The notes: generated by a model from the letters alone, not told the origin. A DNA stretch of 64,000 nt from Entoloma clypeatum (GCA_963565915.1 OY751489.1:124001-188000), one strand, 5' to 3'; counted from the first letter of the stretch, positions 1-11,116 are shown. Numbers and translations are program-made.

Positions 1-2817
1 GTCGCTAATGATCTTCTTAGGGATTCCATGAAGCTTCCATATCTGGTCCCGATAGATCTTGGCTAATCCTTCAGCCGATAGTTCCACGGTTGTCAGGATG
101 AGATGAAGCATCTTTGAATGTCTGTCCGTGATGACCAGAATTGCGTTTTTTCCATCAGATTCTGGTATCGGTCCCACGACGTCAATCCCTATGTCTTCCC
201 ATGGTTGACTTGGCGCGGCGTTAGGGTGTAGAGGGGCGTGTCTCCTTTGGCAGCTGATCTTGTTACGTTGACAGGTGTCACACCCTTTCACATACTTCTT
301 TACGTCATGTAGGATGGTGGGCCACCAGTAGGTGCGAGTGAGGAGTTCATGTGTTCGATATTGTCCTGGATGTCCTGCCACTGGTGCGTCGTGCGCTTCA
401 AACATCAGTTCTTGGCGCAATTGTGGGTCTGGTGGAACATAGACTCGTTCTCCTGCGTAGGTGATGCCATTTTCCTGCTGGTACCAGTGAGGATTCTTCT
501 TCAGACCCTGGGCTACTTCTGTCTCCATGCGATTCGAGGCCTTGATGCGTGCGATCCATGGGTTTTCGATGGTTGTGATGTTTCCGATTTTGATGGAATC
601 AGATGTTTCACCCCCTTCAAAGAATTGTTCCTCCGTGAACATCTCCATTTGTATCACATCTTCTGATTCCAATCGTTTCAAGAATAGCCCCTCTTTGAGC
701 ATTTGGTCGCTGTCCTGTGGCTCGAGTTCCGTCTCATACCAGGGTAAACGTGACAGGATGTCTGCTTTCGTGTTTGTCTTCCCAGGTACATGTCGCAGTT
801 CGAAGTCATAGTCTTGTAACTTCATCTTCCAGCGCCTCTGTCGTTGGTTTAGGTCCTGAGGACGCCGAAAATACTCCAGGTTTTTGTGATCGGTTAAGAT
901 CTCGAAACGTTCCTTGGCTTCAAGTAGATAATGTCGCCAGTCCTTCAGTGCTTCCATGACTGCCAAGAGTTCCTTGTCATATATCTCGTAATTCTGTTCG
1001 GCCGCGGACATGGTCTGCGACAAGAACGTGATAGGATGCCACTTGTCGTCTTGTTTCTGTGAAAGTACCGCTCCAATCGCATAACCCGATGCATCGGTTT
1101 CGACCCTGAACTGTCCGTCCGGTTTGGGCAATGCCAGGACTGGTGCCGTCGTGATTGCCCGTATGAGACCTTCAAATGCTTCTTGCGCCGCTGGTCCCCA
1201 TGTGAATGCTGTATTCCCCGTAAGTGTTGTAAGTGGCTTTGCGATGTTTGAGTATCCTTCAATGAAGCGTCGATAAAAATTGGCAAATCCCAGGAACCTC
1301 TGGACTTCCTTTGTTGATGTGGGTACTCGCCAGTTCCGGATTGTGTCCACCTTTTTGGTTTCCATCTCAACACGTCCTTCTCCAACGACATATCCCAATA
1401 TGGGGCATTTCGTTACTTCCCAAAGACACTTCTTCTCCTTTAGGAACAGGTCATTGTCTGACAGAATCTGCAAGATCTCTTTGGTGTTCCGGGCGAGTTC
1501 TTCCTTGGTTTTACCAATAACCACTATGTCATCCATGTAAATCACACAGATGCGCCGACGGATCTGATCCCTGAATAGGCTGGCCATCATCCGCGAGAAC
1601 GTTCCCGGGGAGTTGCAGAGACCGAAAAACATGACCAATGGTTCAAACAATCCTCGGCTGGTCAGGAAGGCGGCTTTCCATTCGTCACCCTTCTTGATCC
1701 GCGCGTTATTGTATCCCCACATGATGTCCATTTTGTTGAAGTAGACTGCGTCCTTCAATACATCCAAGAGGTCGCTGATGCGTGGGAGTGGGAATTTGTC
1801 CTTAACCGTGAATTTATTGACCGTGCGATAATCCTGTACCAATCGTTTGGAACCGTCTTTCTTGTTAATGAAGAAGCAGGGTGATGCATAAGGGGATTTG
1901 GACGGTCGGATCTTTCCGGTTGCCAGGCCTTCATTGATGAATTCGTCCAGTTCTTCTTGCTCCTTTTGGGTCATAGGATATGTGTTTCCTCCTAGCTCCT
2001 TTGGTGCGTCCGGTGTAAGTTCGATGCCGTGGTCCCATTCTCTTTCCTTTGGGATCTTGTCAAAGTTTTCTTTTTCAAAGAGATGGGCAAAACGTTCAAC
2101 GTATGAGGGTCGTTTGGTTGTGGGAGGTGGTGTGGGAGTAACTGCTTCCAATATGGGGTCTCCGGGCTTCCATTTCTGATCCGATTTCTTGGGCGCGTCC
2201 TTGTCTCGTACTTCCACCATGCGAACCCGATGTTTGCGACCATTAAGGTTAACCCTGAAATCCGAGTGTTTGGTTTGACATGTTGATGGGCACCGGTTGA
2301 ATGTTACAGCGCCGGTCGTCCAATTGATTGTGGGGTTGTGGTGTACCAACCAGTCATGTCCCAAAAGCATGTCCGTTCTCCCAATGTCCAATACCATTGC
2401 TTCCATGGTTTCCTGGTGTGTTCCTAAGTCCAGCTTGACTTCGGCAAGTTTTTCTGCTTTCTGTTGTCGGTTCGGCGATCCGTCCGCGTTTAGGATTGAT
2501 GTGGGCTTTATTCCATGTGTGGGAAGGTTCTGTTCGCGTACTATTCTGGGATGGATACATGTGCGTTCACATCCGCTATCAACCTCGGGTCGAATGGCCT
2601 TTGGTCCTCGTCGTGTTTTGATCTGAGCTTGCAGCTTGATCTCTCGTCGTTTCGGAGGTTTATCTCCCTTGACAATCTTAGTTGACGCAACGGCTCGCTT
2701 TGCAGGGATAACATAAGTTATATTGTCTGTAGCTGCACCAGGCAAGCGAGTTCGTTTAATGGATAAGGGTCGCGACTTAGCATCGTTTAATCGGACCCTT
2801 CGGGAAAATCCTTCTCA
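1..2817 (-). CDS. Gypsy_1 pol polyprotein (protease, reverse transcriptase, RNase H, integrase), partial
   Basis: I read the frame codon by codon and it is open over 939 codons from just upstream of the gag stop to the window edge. It encodes an aspartic protease (DSG type, near 2570), reverse transcriptase with the YMDD motif at about 1528-1539, RNase H (TDASG near 1090), and the integrase zinc finger and first two catalytic Asp (ITDRH near 130; ISDRG at the very edge). The GPY/F module and chromodomain seen in Gypsy_2 would lie outside. Pol is in the -1 frame relative to gag and has no good ATG of its own, so it is probably made as a gag-pol fusion by -1 frameshifting in the 2787-2817 overlap. 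No inactivating change is visible in this copy's pol. Confidence 0.92.
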
Positions 2818-3986
2818 TCGGTCTCTATGGTGATGGTTTCATCATCGGTATCTCCATCAGACACCTTCCTAATCTTTCCAGAGTTCTTCTTCGGCTTGCG
2901 GCAGTTGCGCGCGATATGTCCTTCTTGGTCGCAGTTGAAACACTTACAACCATCTTTCTTCTTTGGGGCTTTGCAGTCTTTGGCAAGGTGACCAAAGCGC
3001 TGACAGTTGTAGCAACGGGCTACTCCTGCTTTGTCGATCTCCATGGCTTTGCCTTGACCCCCATAAGTGGTGCCCGATCCGGTGCATGTGTCGCCACCTC
3101 CTCGGATGACTAATGCATGTCCCTCCATCTGTCGTCCCTTGTTTCGGATCTCCTTTGCGTAATCAGTGTACATCTTGCCATCGCTAGCCACTTGTTCAGA
3201 AATTCTGCGGTTGACGTTCTTTTCCAGGATGTATTTCCCAGTTTCTTCGCCAAGGTTTGACAGCTTCAAGAGCTCTTCGAATTCGTCCAAGAATTCGTCG
3301 ATGGTGCATTTCTCCTGTTTCAGGACTTCCAGTCTCGCCTTGGCCGCTGCCGACTTGTTGGCAATAGAGAATCACGTAGCGATGTCGTCTGAGAACCCTA
3401 ACCAGGTGATGTTCTCGCCATCGGTGGCAAGGTCGTCTAACTTGTTGCTGGCCCAGTGTTTACCAGACCCTTCCATCATGCGGGATAACACCGCAAGAAT
3501 CTTCTGATCGTCGGACAGGCCCTTCTGGAACCTGATGTATAATTTGGTGGCTTTCCACCACTCGTCGAAGGTGTGTCTGTCTTTGAACATCCCAGGATCT
3601 TTGATGATCTTGGATGTATCCATTGTTTGTACTGTCGGTGCTTCTGCCATGTCTAGAACCTGCGGAGTAGGAGAGGTGTCGGATTGTTGGGATGAAGATG
3701 GGGTTCGGGATACAGGTAGGGGTTGAAAATCAGTCCCTGTTCTAGGCGTCTGTTCGGTATCTGACTGCGCGGAGTCAAAAGTAAATTCGTCAGGGGACTC
3801 GTCGGCGGAATCGGTGGCAAAACGTTCAGGGTATTTCCTCTGTAGATCTCTAAGGAATCTCTGTTCCTGCGCGTCTGTTGGTCGCGAGAAGGGGTCAAGT
3901 CTCTCGTTTCGTGCCCAACGGTTGTACTCGGTCTGTTGCTCGTTGGTGGTGAAGTGGGCGTAGATCTGCTGCTTCGAGTAAGACAT
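2787..3986 (-). pseudogene. Gypsy_1 gag, one nonsense codon
   Basis: The gag frame starts at ATG 3986 (MSYSKQQIY...). An acidic, Ser/Pro-rich N-terminal part is followed by the retrotransposon gag core (FDEWWKATKLYI near 3560-3520) and two CCHC zinc knuckles: CYNCQRFGHLAKDC near 3000 and CFNCDQEGHIARNC near 2935. It ends with TAA at 2787-2789. A TGA at 3372-3374 interrupts the frame; the sister copy Gypsy_2 has CGA (Arg) at the same codon. The protein would form the nucleocapsid and package the RNA. The C-terminal end overlaps pol by about 31 nt in the -1 frame. Confidence 0.9.
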
Positions 3987-4428
3987 GGTGATGTGGCTCT
4001 GGGACGTCTCGATGTGAGCGTCCTAATCAATCTTCTGATAACGGTTGTCTGGACACCGATAAACTCTCTGATCTCTGTGATCCGACCTGTCTGAGGTCCT
4101 TCTTGAACGCGAAAGCTTTCGAGTTCGTTCTGTTGGGCGTTGTAACGCGCGATCTGGTGTTGCCGAGCAAGATGGATTCTCTCTGCTATCTCGCCGTGGG
4201 GACGATGCTCGTTGTTGTCTAGTTCTTCGTCAAGCACCTGCTGTAGGATGCGACGGATCTCCGATTCGATGTACTGCTGGATGAGTGTAAAATTGATACT
4301 GTCTCGAGGACTTAGCTCCTCCTGTCGGGCTTCTGGCGTGCTGAATGGGTTACTGGTGAAGTCTTCAAAGAAGTGCGACGTCTTGACTCGTCTGGTAGTT
4401 GCTCTCTTCGCTCTGGGCGAACCTAACG
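3987..4428 (-). other. Gypsy_1 leader with ATG-less open frame upstream of gag
   Basis: Between the primer site and the gag ATG one minus-strand frame stays open from about 4425 down past the gag start (to 3653). It would encode a charged, helix-prone stretch (for example VLDEELDNNEHRPHGEIAER). It has no ATG; the first usable codon is GTG. The same open frame exists in Gypsy_2 (about 23200-22428), with few differences. It could be an untranslated leader, an upstream exon joined to gag by splicing, or a non-AUG product. I cannot decide from sequence alone. Confidence 0.4.
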
Positions 4429-4439
4429 AGATTTAGCAA
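4429..4439 (-). other. Gypsy_1 self-primer binding site
   Basis: Two bases inside the 5' LTR edge the sense strand reads TTGCTAAATCT. This is the exact reverse complement of 11 nt (AGATTTAGCAA, 4525-4515) at the predicted RNA 5' end about 34 nt after the TATA box. That is the Tf1-type self-priming layout. No match to a tRNA 3' end ending in TGG is seen here. Confidence 0.72.
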
Positions 4440-4441
4440 CT

Positions 4442-4811
4442 TGTTATGCGTAACAAACCGTTCCAAGGTTCGGGCAGAGTATGCAGGAAGATGGAAAGGC
4501 GAAGAGCAATGTGATTGCTAAATCTAAGGAATGTAGCTATGGTCCATGAGGTTTATATAGTACTGACTATGAGCGGTAGCGAATGAGTCAGTAACTGCGG
4601 AAGGCAGTGCGCATGAGTAAGGCGACTGCGGAAGGCTATGCACTAATGAGTAAGCTGACTGCGGAATGAGTCAGACAGCTGCGGAAAGCGAGTCAGCGCG
4701 GGAGCGAGGTATACTAAAGGAAATAAAGTATAATACGATATGTGTAAGCGGGGGCCGATGAGTAAAAGTGAAAAGGTAAGCGTATACGTCCGTAGTCGTT
4801 AGTCCGTAACA
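4442..4811 (-). repeat. Gypsy_1 5' LTR (370 bp)
   Basis: It starts TGTTA and ends TAACA on either strand. It matches both LTRs of Gypsy_2, with more differences than those two show to each other. On the sense (minus) strand it contains a TATA box at 4559-4552 and, 34 nt further on, the sequence AGATTTAGCAA (4525-4515). The middle carries variants of a short GTGAGTCAG / CTGCGGA motif. Confidence 0.93.
4552..4559 (-). promoter_or_regulatory. TATA box of Gypsy_1 5' LTR
   Basis: The sense strand reads TATATAAA. It sits 34 nt upstream of the start of the self-primer complement, which fits a normal TATA-to-start spacing. The same box is present in both Gypsy_2 LTRs (23326-23333 in the 5' LTR). Confidence 0.7.
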
Positions 4812-7788
4812 GTACTCGCGGTTCGTCATCAGGCTCACTTGCAGGCAATTCGTTGTCTGATTCAGGTTGATCCTGTTCAATGGGAATTGGGTCATGAGGT
4901 GTTTCGTTGTGACTATCGTCATCATTGCTGCCGGGAATGAGATCCTCAAACTCATCAGCTGGCTCTGGGTCTTCCATTTCTGGGTGGTTTTCTGGCAACG
5001 GGTCGATATGGCATCTAGGGTACTTGCTTTCATCAAAGATAGCTTTCCCGCCCATGAAAATTGTGTTGGTCTCAGGATCCATGAAGCGGTATCCTTTGAC
5101 CCCTGGTTTCGATCCGAGATAAATCATCAATCGGGATCTTGATTCCAGGGAGTTCCTACGTTTCTCTTTTGGGATATATACATATGCTTGACATCCAAAT
5201 ACTCTGACGCTGGACATGTCGGGGATCTCATTGGTCACCCTGAAGTAAGGGGTTTTCCATTCAAGACGCTGCATGGGGGTTCTGTTGTAGAGAAATGCTG
5301 CGTGTTCCAAACAGAATTCCCACCACATGGGCGGTAAGCATGCATCGAAGCGCAATGCCTGAGATTTTTCCCATAATGTTCGATTGATCCTTTCTGCTCT
5401 ACCATTCTGCTGGTGCTGATATGGGAGCGTGATGTCAATCAGAATTCCATGATTGGCAAGTACATCTTTGTATTCGTCAAATTCTCCACCTCCATCAACT
5501 CGCCACTTCTTAGGAGTAGCGGCAAATTGGTTCTGGATCATCGCAAGAAACTGTCTCAGTGCCGTAATGGCACCAGACTTTTTCCTAAGCAAGACGACCC
5601 AGACATGAGATGAAAAATCGTCCAAAAACGTGAGGAAGTATTTGTACTTGTGGTACGATGCTGTGGATATCTGTTTCAGGTCTGAATGAATCAGATCGAA
5701 GGGTTTGTCAGCCCTCGTCATTGAATTGGGGTATGACTGATTTGGCATTTTCCCTTTGAGACACCCTGTGCAGCTTTCCTGTGATTTCTCATGTACTAAT
5801 GTTTTGGGTACTCCTTTGGTACTGGTGGGAATCTTATTGAGCGCCTGGTCATTTGGGTGGCCAAGGCGTTTGTGCCAGGTTTCGACAGTGATTTTGCTAG
5901 AGATCGCATGGATCTGGTCATGGCGTATTTCAGTGTTTAACCAATAAATGGTTTGTCCAAGAATGTGAGGTGAGAACTGTATTTTGTTCTGTCCTTTGGA
6001 GATGTTGATTTCTCCACCTACTTTGTAACCGTGATTAAGGAAGACACCTAGGGACAATAGGCGTGTGTCCATGTCCGGAATGTAGAATACAGGTCGGAGA
6101 AGATGGGTTTTTACTTCCCCGTTTAGGGTATGCCGTACTGGAACGGCCCCAACTCCGAGAATTTCCAGTTTCTTTCCCTTTTCAGCTGTTTGGACAAATC
6201 GCTTAGCCTTGAGTGGCCTGTAGTATGCGAAGTCTTTAAACTCATGGGTAAAGTGTAATGATGCGCTGGAATCTAAGATCCACTGAGCGCGTTCTCTCTC
6301 TTTGCAGTGTGTGCAGGACGCCAAATGTTTGATATATTTTTTGTACAGATCATCGCTAAAGAGATCTATACTATCTGCATTGGTACTGGCTAATATATAT
6401 TCAAACGTCTGTGCATGATTATCAGCATTTCCCATTTGGTCAAGTTTGAGAGAAGAATGTGACGAACCGTCAAGTTCGATCAGCCCATCTTCGAATTGTT
6501 CCGGCCCCATCCGCTCGCTTTGATGGTCTATGTCCATCATCCTGAGGGAGTCATCCAAAGGCGGAGTGACTCGACACTGTTTGGATGGTCTTTCATCTTC
6601 TTCTGGGATAATCGTATCCAGAATTCGAAGATTTGACCCTGAGGGACGAGCACCAATGCTCCGCGCGAGTTTCCTGACGTGGTCATTCTTTTTCCACGCA
6701 GACGGCTTGCCCGAAGGAAGCCCGGTGTACTGAGATGGAGGCGGGTTCATTCGCTGAAGGAGCGACTGCATTCTTTGAGAGTCTGGCTGGGCGGTACTCA
6801 TCGTTTTTCCGCGCCCAGTGACGGTTGTGAAGGATGGTGGCGGAAGAGGAGGGAAGTGGATGGCGGGGGCAACAAACTCAACTGTTTCCTCCACATGTTC
6901 GGATGTGTTGTCCGCAGTGTTGGCGTTTTTCTTCTGGTTGCGCCAGCGTCCTTTTCCCTTCTTCTTTTCAGAAGCGGTACTATGGTCGGTCGAGTTAGGC
7001 TCCTCATCAGCGTCGTTCTGCGAGGTACTCGGCTTTTGCTGCTTTTCCCATTTGGGGTCCTGCCCCTTGCGCTTTGTCCCGGAAATTTTCCGGGCCTGCT
7101 CATTGGACGCACGAGTAGACCCGACCGAATACTTGCGCCTGTACTCTGAGATGATGCTCTCGGCGACGGCTTTGTAGGTGAAATCATCGGCGTCGTAGAC
7201 CTGGAAAAGGGCGGTGGAGAGTGACGACCAGGCGTCGGGAATCGCATTGGCCAGGATCATTGCCTGCATCAGATCGGGAACGATAAAGTTTGAATCGGCG
7301 AGCCGGGCGAAAAGAGACCCCAGGCGTTCGATTTCAGGCACGGGTTTGCGTCCAGACAGTTTGAAGGTGGCGGCGGTTTTGAAGTCGCCGAAGATGACGG
7401 CCGGGGATACCTTGGAGTAGGCATCTTTTAGCGTTTTCCACGCGTTAAGTGCTGAGGTGCTGTCTTTGATGTGGCATCTGATCGCCTCAGAGACCTTCAG
7501 GCGTATCGCCCCGAGAGCTATGTCGTCGTCCCTGATCCAGGCTTTTTCTTCCTTGCGGAAGCCGGGCTGATCGATCATAGTAGCCAGCACAGGGGGAGCA
7601 GCAGCAGTGGCCCCAGGGGTGGAGACCATGGTGGTGAAGTCGGCGATGACAGGGCGGGTGATGTCGCCAGAAACAAGGCGCCAGACTCCTTGATGGAGGA
7701 GGTAGGACTTCATCTTTTCGGCCCAGCTTTGGTAGTCGATGCTGTCGAAGGGGGTGATGATGTCAAGAGCAGAGCGAGAGGTAGACAT
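4812..7788 (-). pseudogene. Copia_1 Gag-protease-integrase polyprotein, cut by Gypsy_1
   Basis: The frame is open from ATG 7788 (MSTSRSALD) to the insertion point. It shows the copia-type Gag domain (YQSWAEKMKSYLLHQGVW), the protease region, and the integrase zinc finger with catalytic residues (HSDLK, VDGGGEF, NGRAERINR). Two defects stand out. The protease motif is DSS instead of the DSG of its siblings, which should kill catalysis. Three codons are missing before GEINISKG. Downstream of 4812 the frame runs into the Gypsy_1 LTR and stops near 4714. Confidence 0.9.
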
Positions 7789-7799
7789 TGTAGATGAAT

Positions 7800-8241
7800 C
7801 TAAAAAAGGGTTCCCAATCAGTGATGTGTTATGAATATGATTCAAGAAAACAATTTAAATGATTCCTTATGACATATTCCCTTTAGGAATAGCGGTCACG
7901 GGAAAACCCTTTATATGTCAGAAACGTATAAGGTGTGATCAACGTTTCCACATGGAGTGTACTAGGTTAATCCCCTTAGGGACGTCTCATGACAGGTACT
8001 TGTCGTAATGACGTTCCCAGGTTCATATGTGAAGAAGTAAGACTCAGAACCTAGATCTTTCGATCGGTTCTTTGCCAACCAGGGTAGAGTGGGCAGGTAC
8101 TCGCTGTTGCCAGCGTTTCCCAAGTCCCTCTGCTATCCGGGGCCCATAACCTGTTGAAGTTCCACCTGGGCGCTAGCCACAGGTGTACTGAGCAACATAG
8201 CTACAGTGGAAGTACTCTACGATACCGCTATGGTCACTTAC
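7800..8241 (-). other. Copia_1 predicted leader intron
   Basis: The donor GTAAGT lies in U5 of the LTR (8241 downward), a CTGAT branch-like site follows, and the acceptor TAG ends at 7800, 11 nt before the ATG. The primer binding site (8139-8151) lies inside. The arrangement matches Copia_2, Copia_3 and Copia_4. Confidence 0.55.
8139..8151 (-). other. Copia_1 primer binding site (initiator tRNA-Met half)
   Basis: Directly after the LTR the sense strand reads GGTTATGGGCCCC. GGTTATGGGCCC is complementary to the anticodon stem-loop of initiator tRNA-Met (GGGCCCAUAACC), the internal priming site known from Drosophila copia, rather than to a tRNA 3' end. Confidence 0.7.
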
Positions 8242-8460
8242 ATGGTTTGGAGGGGTAAGGCTGGTGAGAGCGGTTGAGGCTGGTGAGAGCGATGGAGCTA
8301 GTTAAGAGTCAAGAGACAACTTATTGATATTGACAGTTTCCTGGTCTTATATACCGTACTACTGTTTGTACCAACCAAACAAGTATGTAATGAAGATATG
8401 TAAAGGTCACGTGATGTAATCTAATCTAATCTAATCTACGTGATGGGAAAAGTTTCAACA
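8152..8460 (-). repeat. Copia_1 5' LTR (309 bp)
   Basis: It has TGTTGAA...TTCAACA termini. It belongs to the same LTR subtype as Copia_3 (sense U3 with four ATTAG units and CACGTG, TATATAAG box, subtype A R-U5). Confidence 0.93.
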
Positions 8461-10847
8461 GAAGTTGTCTTGTTGACTGAGACGACAGGCCAAACAGCAG
8501 CCATCACTGTCAACTGAGCATACCAGAGAACATTTGGCCCTTAAACCATTCAGCTGTGAGTTGGTGAAGCCACGCTCTTCAAGCACATGGCAAAGGCCCT
8601 TGGGCTGGCCATTGGGTAATGTCATTTTCTGAGGTTTGCCATGATATGCAGGATCTGGATTGGATTGAGGGATGATTGTGTCATGCTGAACATGCTGTTT
8701 CCCGCCATCAGACTTGTTCATTTCAAAGGCTTTGAGTGCATCAGCTGGAAGGGAAGCATGAGCTGAGGACTGATTGAAGATAAAAAGTGAGATGCAGTTG
8801 GGATGCGCTTTTTCAAAGACTTCAATAGCATGCTCGACCTGTTTGAGGAGCTGGGCTGCATCCCACCATGCGTCACCATTCGATCCAGGGTAAATGATCT
8901 TTCTGGCTTCATCCAATACAGTGCCATTTTTGTCCCGATGCATGAGGCGCCCAGTTACAGGATTGATGAACTCAGAAATGCGCCCACGTCCCTTTTTTTG
9001 CAGCATTGTTTGTCCCTCTTTCAACCTGTTGACCAACAATCAAGATCAACTCATTCAATAACTGCTTCAGCACCCACCAAGCCATGCTTTTATACTTGTT
9101 GACAGTAAAGCATGATTCATCTTGGAAATTCAGAATAAGCTCCTTTTCCCCAGGCTGCAATTGAGGAGGAACTTGTTGAAGTGGCTCGCCAGCAGCAACA
9201 AATTTGTATCTCATCATCTGAGCCTCGAATGTTTCCATGTGAGGAAGGAAGACCTCTTTACAATACCTCACGACATCATCCCGCTTGTGCCCATCCATAT
9301 ACACACCCTTTTGCAGGATCTTCAACCTCCACCCTAATCACACCAACCATCGACACGTAGTTCATATACTTAATGGCTTTTTGAGGAGGACAGAGAGGCC
9401 AGGCAGGATGGTGTCATTGAGGGCTGTCTGAAAGCGCAGTGGAGTGACCTCCCCAGAAGGTTGAGCAATCAGCCATTCATATACAGCATTTTGAATGTGT
9501 TCATCGAGAAGGAGTGTCTGCCCATTCTGCACCCCACCCTGTTGTTCCCGTGGCAGTTGCTCGAACACTTGATAGTGCCACGCTATCTTTCACACCTCGC
9601 GAGCGAAGTGAACTCCTTCTCCTTTGTGCCATTGTCGTGCGATGTCTTTGCTTGCCTCAATCCACCCCATTTCCTTCAATCTCAATGTGGCAAAATTATG
9701 AAGGAGGATCAACTTCCAGGTTTGTGAAACAGATAATGTCTTCTCGCCTTTTCTCAACTTCTTGTCAATCTGGTCTCGTAGCTCCCCCCACCCTTAAATA
9801 TCTTTTACTCCCTCAAGGCCAGCATGCAGTTCATCCTCCCAGTCCATCTGAGCCCAAGGATCCAAGTCCAGAACATCCAAGTTCTCGCCAGGAGAGTCAG
9901 TGGCTGGTTCACTCTGGGGTTTGTTCACAGCTGGTTCCACAGATCGCAATAGTGGTGGGCCCATCTCAACCTTCACACATTCCTCACAAATTTCTCAGGG
10001 AATTTCCCCCTCAACACTCCTGACAAATTGCTGGCGGGATCTCCACTTCGACACTCTCCTCATGAATTTCCAGTGTTATCTCCACTTCGACACTCTCTTC
10101 ATGAATCCAGATACCATCCAGTGGCACAATAATGGTTTCTTGATGGCGCTTTGTCAGCACCACAATGGGTGAATCCAATGACTCCCTCTTAATGGTTCGT
10201 CATGGCTCAGGTGCGGTGCGTGTAAACTGATACTTTGTGAGCAGCCCTTGATTTTTCATTGCAGCTCGATGGCGCCGTTGGGAATGCCCTGACTTGTCTG
10301 CAATGACAGGGCCTGTTGAATATGGACATCGCACTGCCGGTTGAGCTTCTGCATTTCAATCAAATTTCGATGCATTCATAAGATAAGAGAAGTATGTTTA
10401 CTGACCTGTCTTCTTTGCCTTGATTCTCATGGAATAGGGAAACCAGTCCCTGTCCTTTGGATCCTCCCTCATTGCAAGCTTAGCCATTTTCTCCACAAAT
10501 TCTTCATCACCAAATTTCTCATTGTCCGACATGAGCTCAACCTGAGTGTCATATCCATCCTCTCGGGTCAGGATTTCCTCTTCTTCATCTTCCTGTGATC
10601 TCATCATGTCCCACAGAAGCTCATCATCAGCATCGTTAATCCCAGTGTAAGTTGTGGCAGGTGTGGGAGACTTTCTTCTCCTGCCAGGGCTGGATGTGTC
10701 GCTGTCAGAGGCACTTGGGCTGTGTCAACATTGATTACAAAGGCCAGTTATGTTACGAGATTGCTTCTTTGGACGACCATGAGGCATATTTCTTGAATGA
10801 GAGCTGGTGGACAAGAAGCTTTTTTGCAGTTGATCGGAACATGGCAT
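8461..10847 (-). pseudogene. DDE-superfamily DNA transposase gene, decayed, C-terminus cut off by Copia_1
   Basis: Several minus-strand segments read as one transposase in N-to-C order. They are a start near 10847 with a GRPKK basic motif, an acidic stretch (10607-10398), KSGHSQRRHRAAMKNQGLLTKYQF (about 10310-10215, shown here in part), an HTH-like part (9568-9362), GVYMDGHKRDDVVRYC and QDESCFTVNKYKS (9325-8972), and the catalytic-core end (FNQSSAHASLPADALKAFEMNK, near 8770). Frames change between segments, so introns and frameshifts are mixed and I did not resolve the exons. The family is one I recognise as common in Agaricomycete genomes and probably Tc1/mariner-like (IS630), but the exact superfamily is uncertain. 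The terminal part with the last catalytic Glu would lie beyond Copia_1, outside the window. Confidence 0.72.
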
Positions 10848-11116
10848 CCTTTTTTTTTGGTGTAATCAGATGCGGCTCATCGAGAGCTGTCAGTTGCGCA
10901 TTTTTTCATATTTTTTGCGAATTTTTCAAGGGTTTGGCCAATTTTCGAGGGTCCCAAAACCCAAAATCGACATTGAGCAAAATCTGCTCGTGCAAATGTC
11001 TTCCATAGAGTCTAAATAACATGTTTATGCACTTTCTAATAAGAGTCAATGTTTGTGCCGAGTCTCAGAAATCAGTCTTTGTTTTTGACATGTTTGGTTG
11101 TCCCCAACTGTATCCT
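10848..11116. other. AT-rich sequence upstream of the transposase, no gene seen
   Basis: This holds T-rich stretches and no convincing frame. It may contain the promoter and terminal inverted repeat of the DNA transposon, but without its left end (outside the window) the inverted repeat cannot be identified. Confidence 0.4.

Larger units (their letters stand above)
1..4811 (-). mobile_element. Gypsy_1: Ty3/gypsy (Tf1-like chromovirus) retrotransposon, 3' part outside window
   Basis: A minus-strand LTR element with its 5' LTR at 4442-4811, gag below it, and pol running off the left edge. It is a close sibling of Gypsy_2 (17022-23584): window position 1 corresponds to about 18774 in that copy. 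It is inserted in Copia_1: at 4812 the copia polyprotein resumes exactly in register with its siblings. The expected target duplication next to the right end would be GTACT (4812-4816), but the other end lies outside the window. Pol is open throughout; gag carries one TGA. Confidence 0.93.
4812..8460 (-). mobile_element. Copia_1: Ty1/copia retrotransposon, 5' two-thirds in window, interrupted by Gypsy_1
   Basis: A minus-strand element of the same family as Copia_2, 3 and 4. It has its 5' LTR (8152-8460), primer site, leader intron, gag, protease and integrase. At 4812 the coding sequence stops abruptly at the Gypsy_1 LTR, so the RT/RNase H part and 3' LTR should lie left of the window beyond Gypsy_1. 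It is itself inserted in a DDE transposase gene: its LTR ends at 8460 in the middle of a transposase codon. The predicted target duplication is GAAGT (8461-8465). Confidence 0.92.

Noticed and set aside
6679..7149. Plus-strand frames opposite the copia Gag regions (also at 13018, 29603 and 41860)
   Set aside because: They recur in each copy only because the Gag coding strand is conserved; no domain and no start context.
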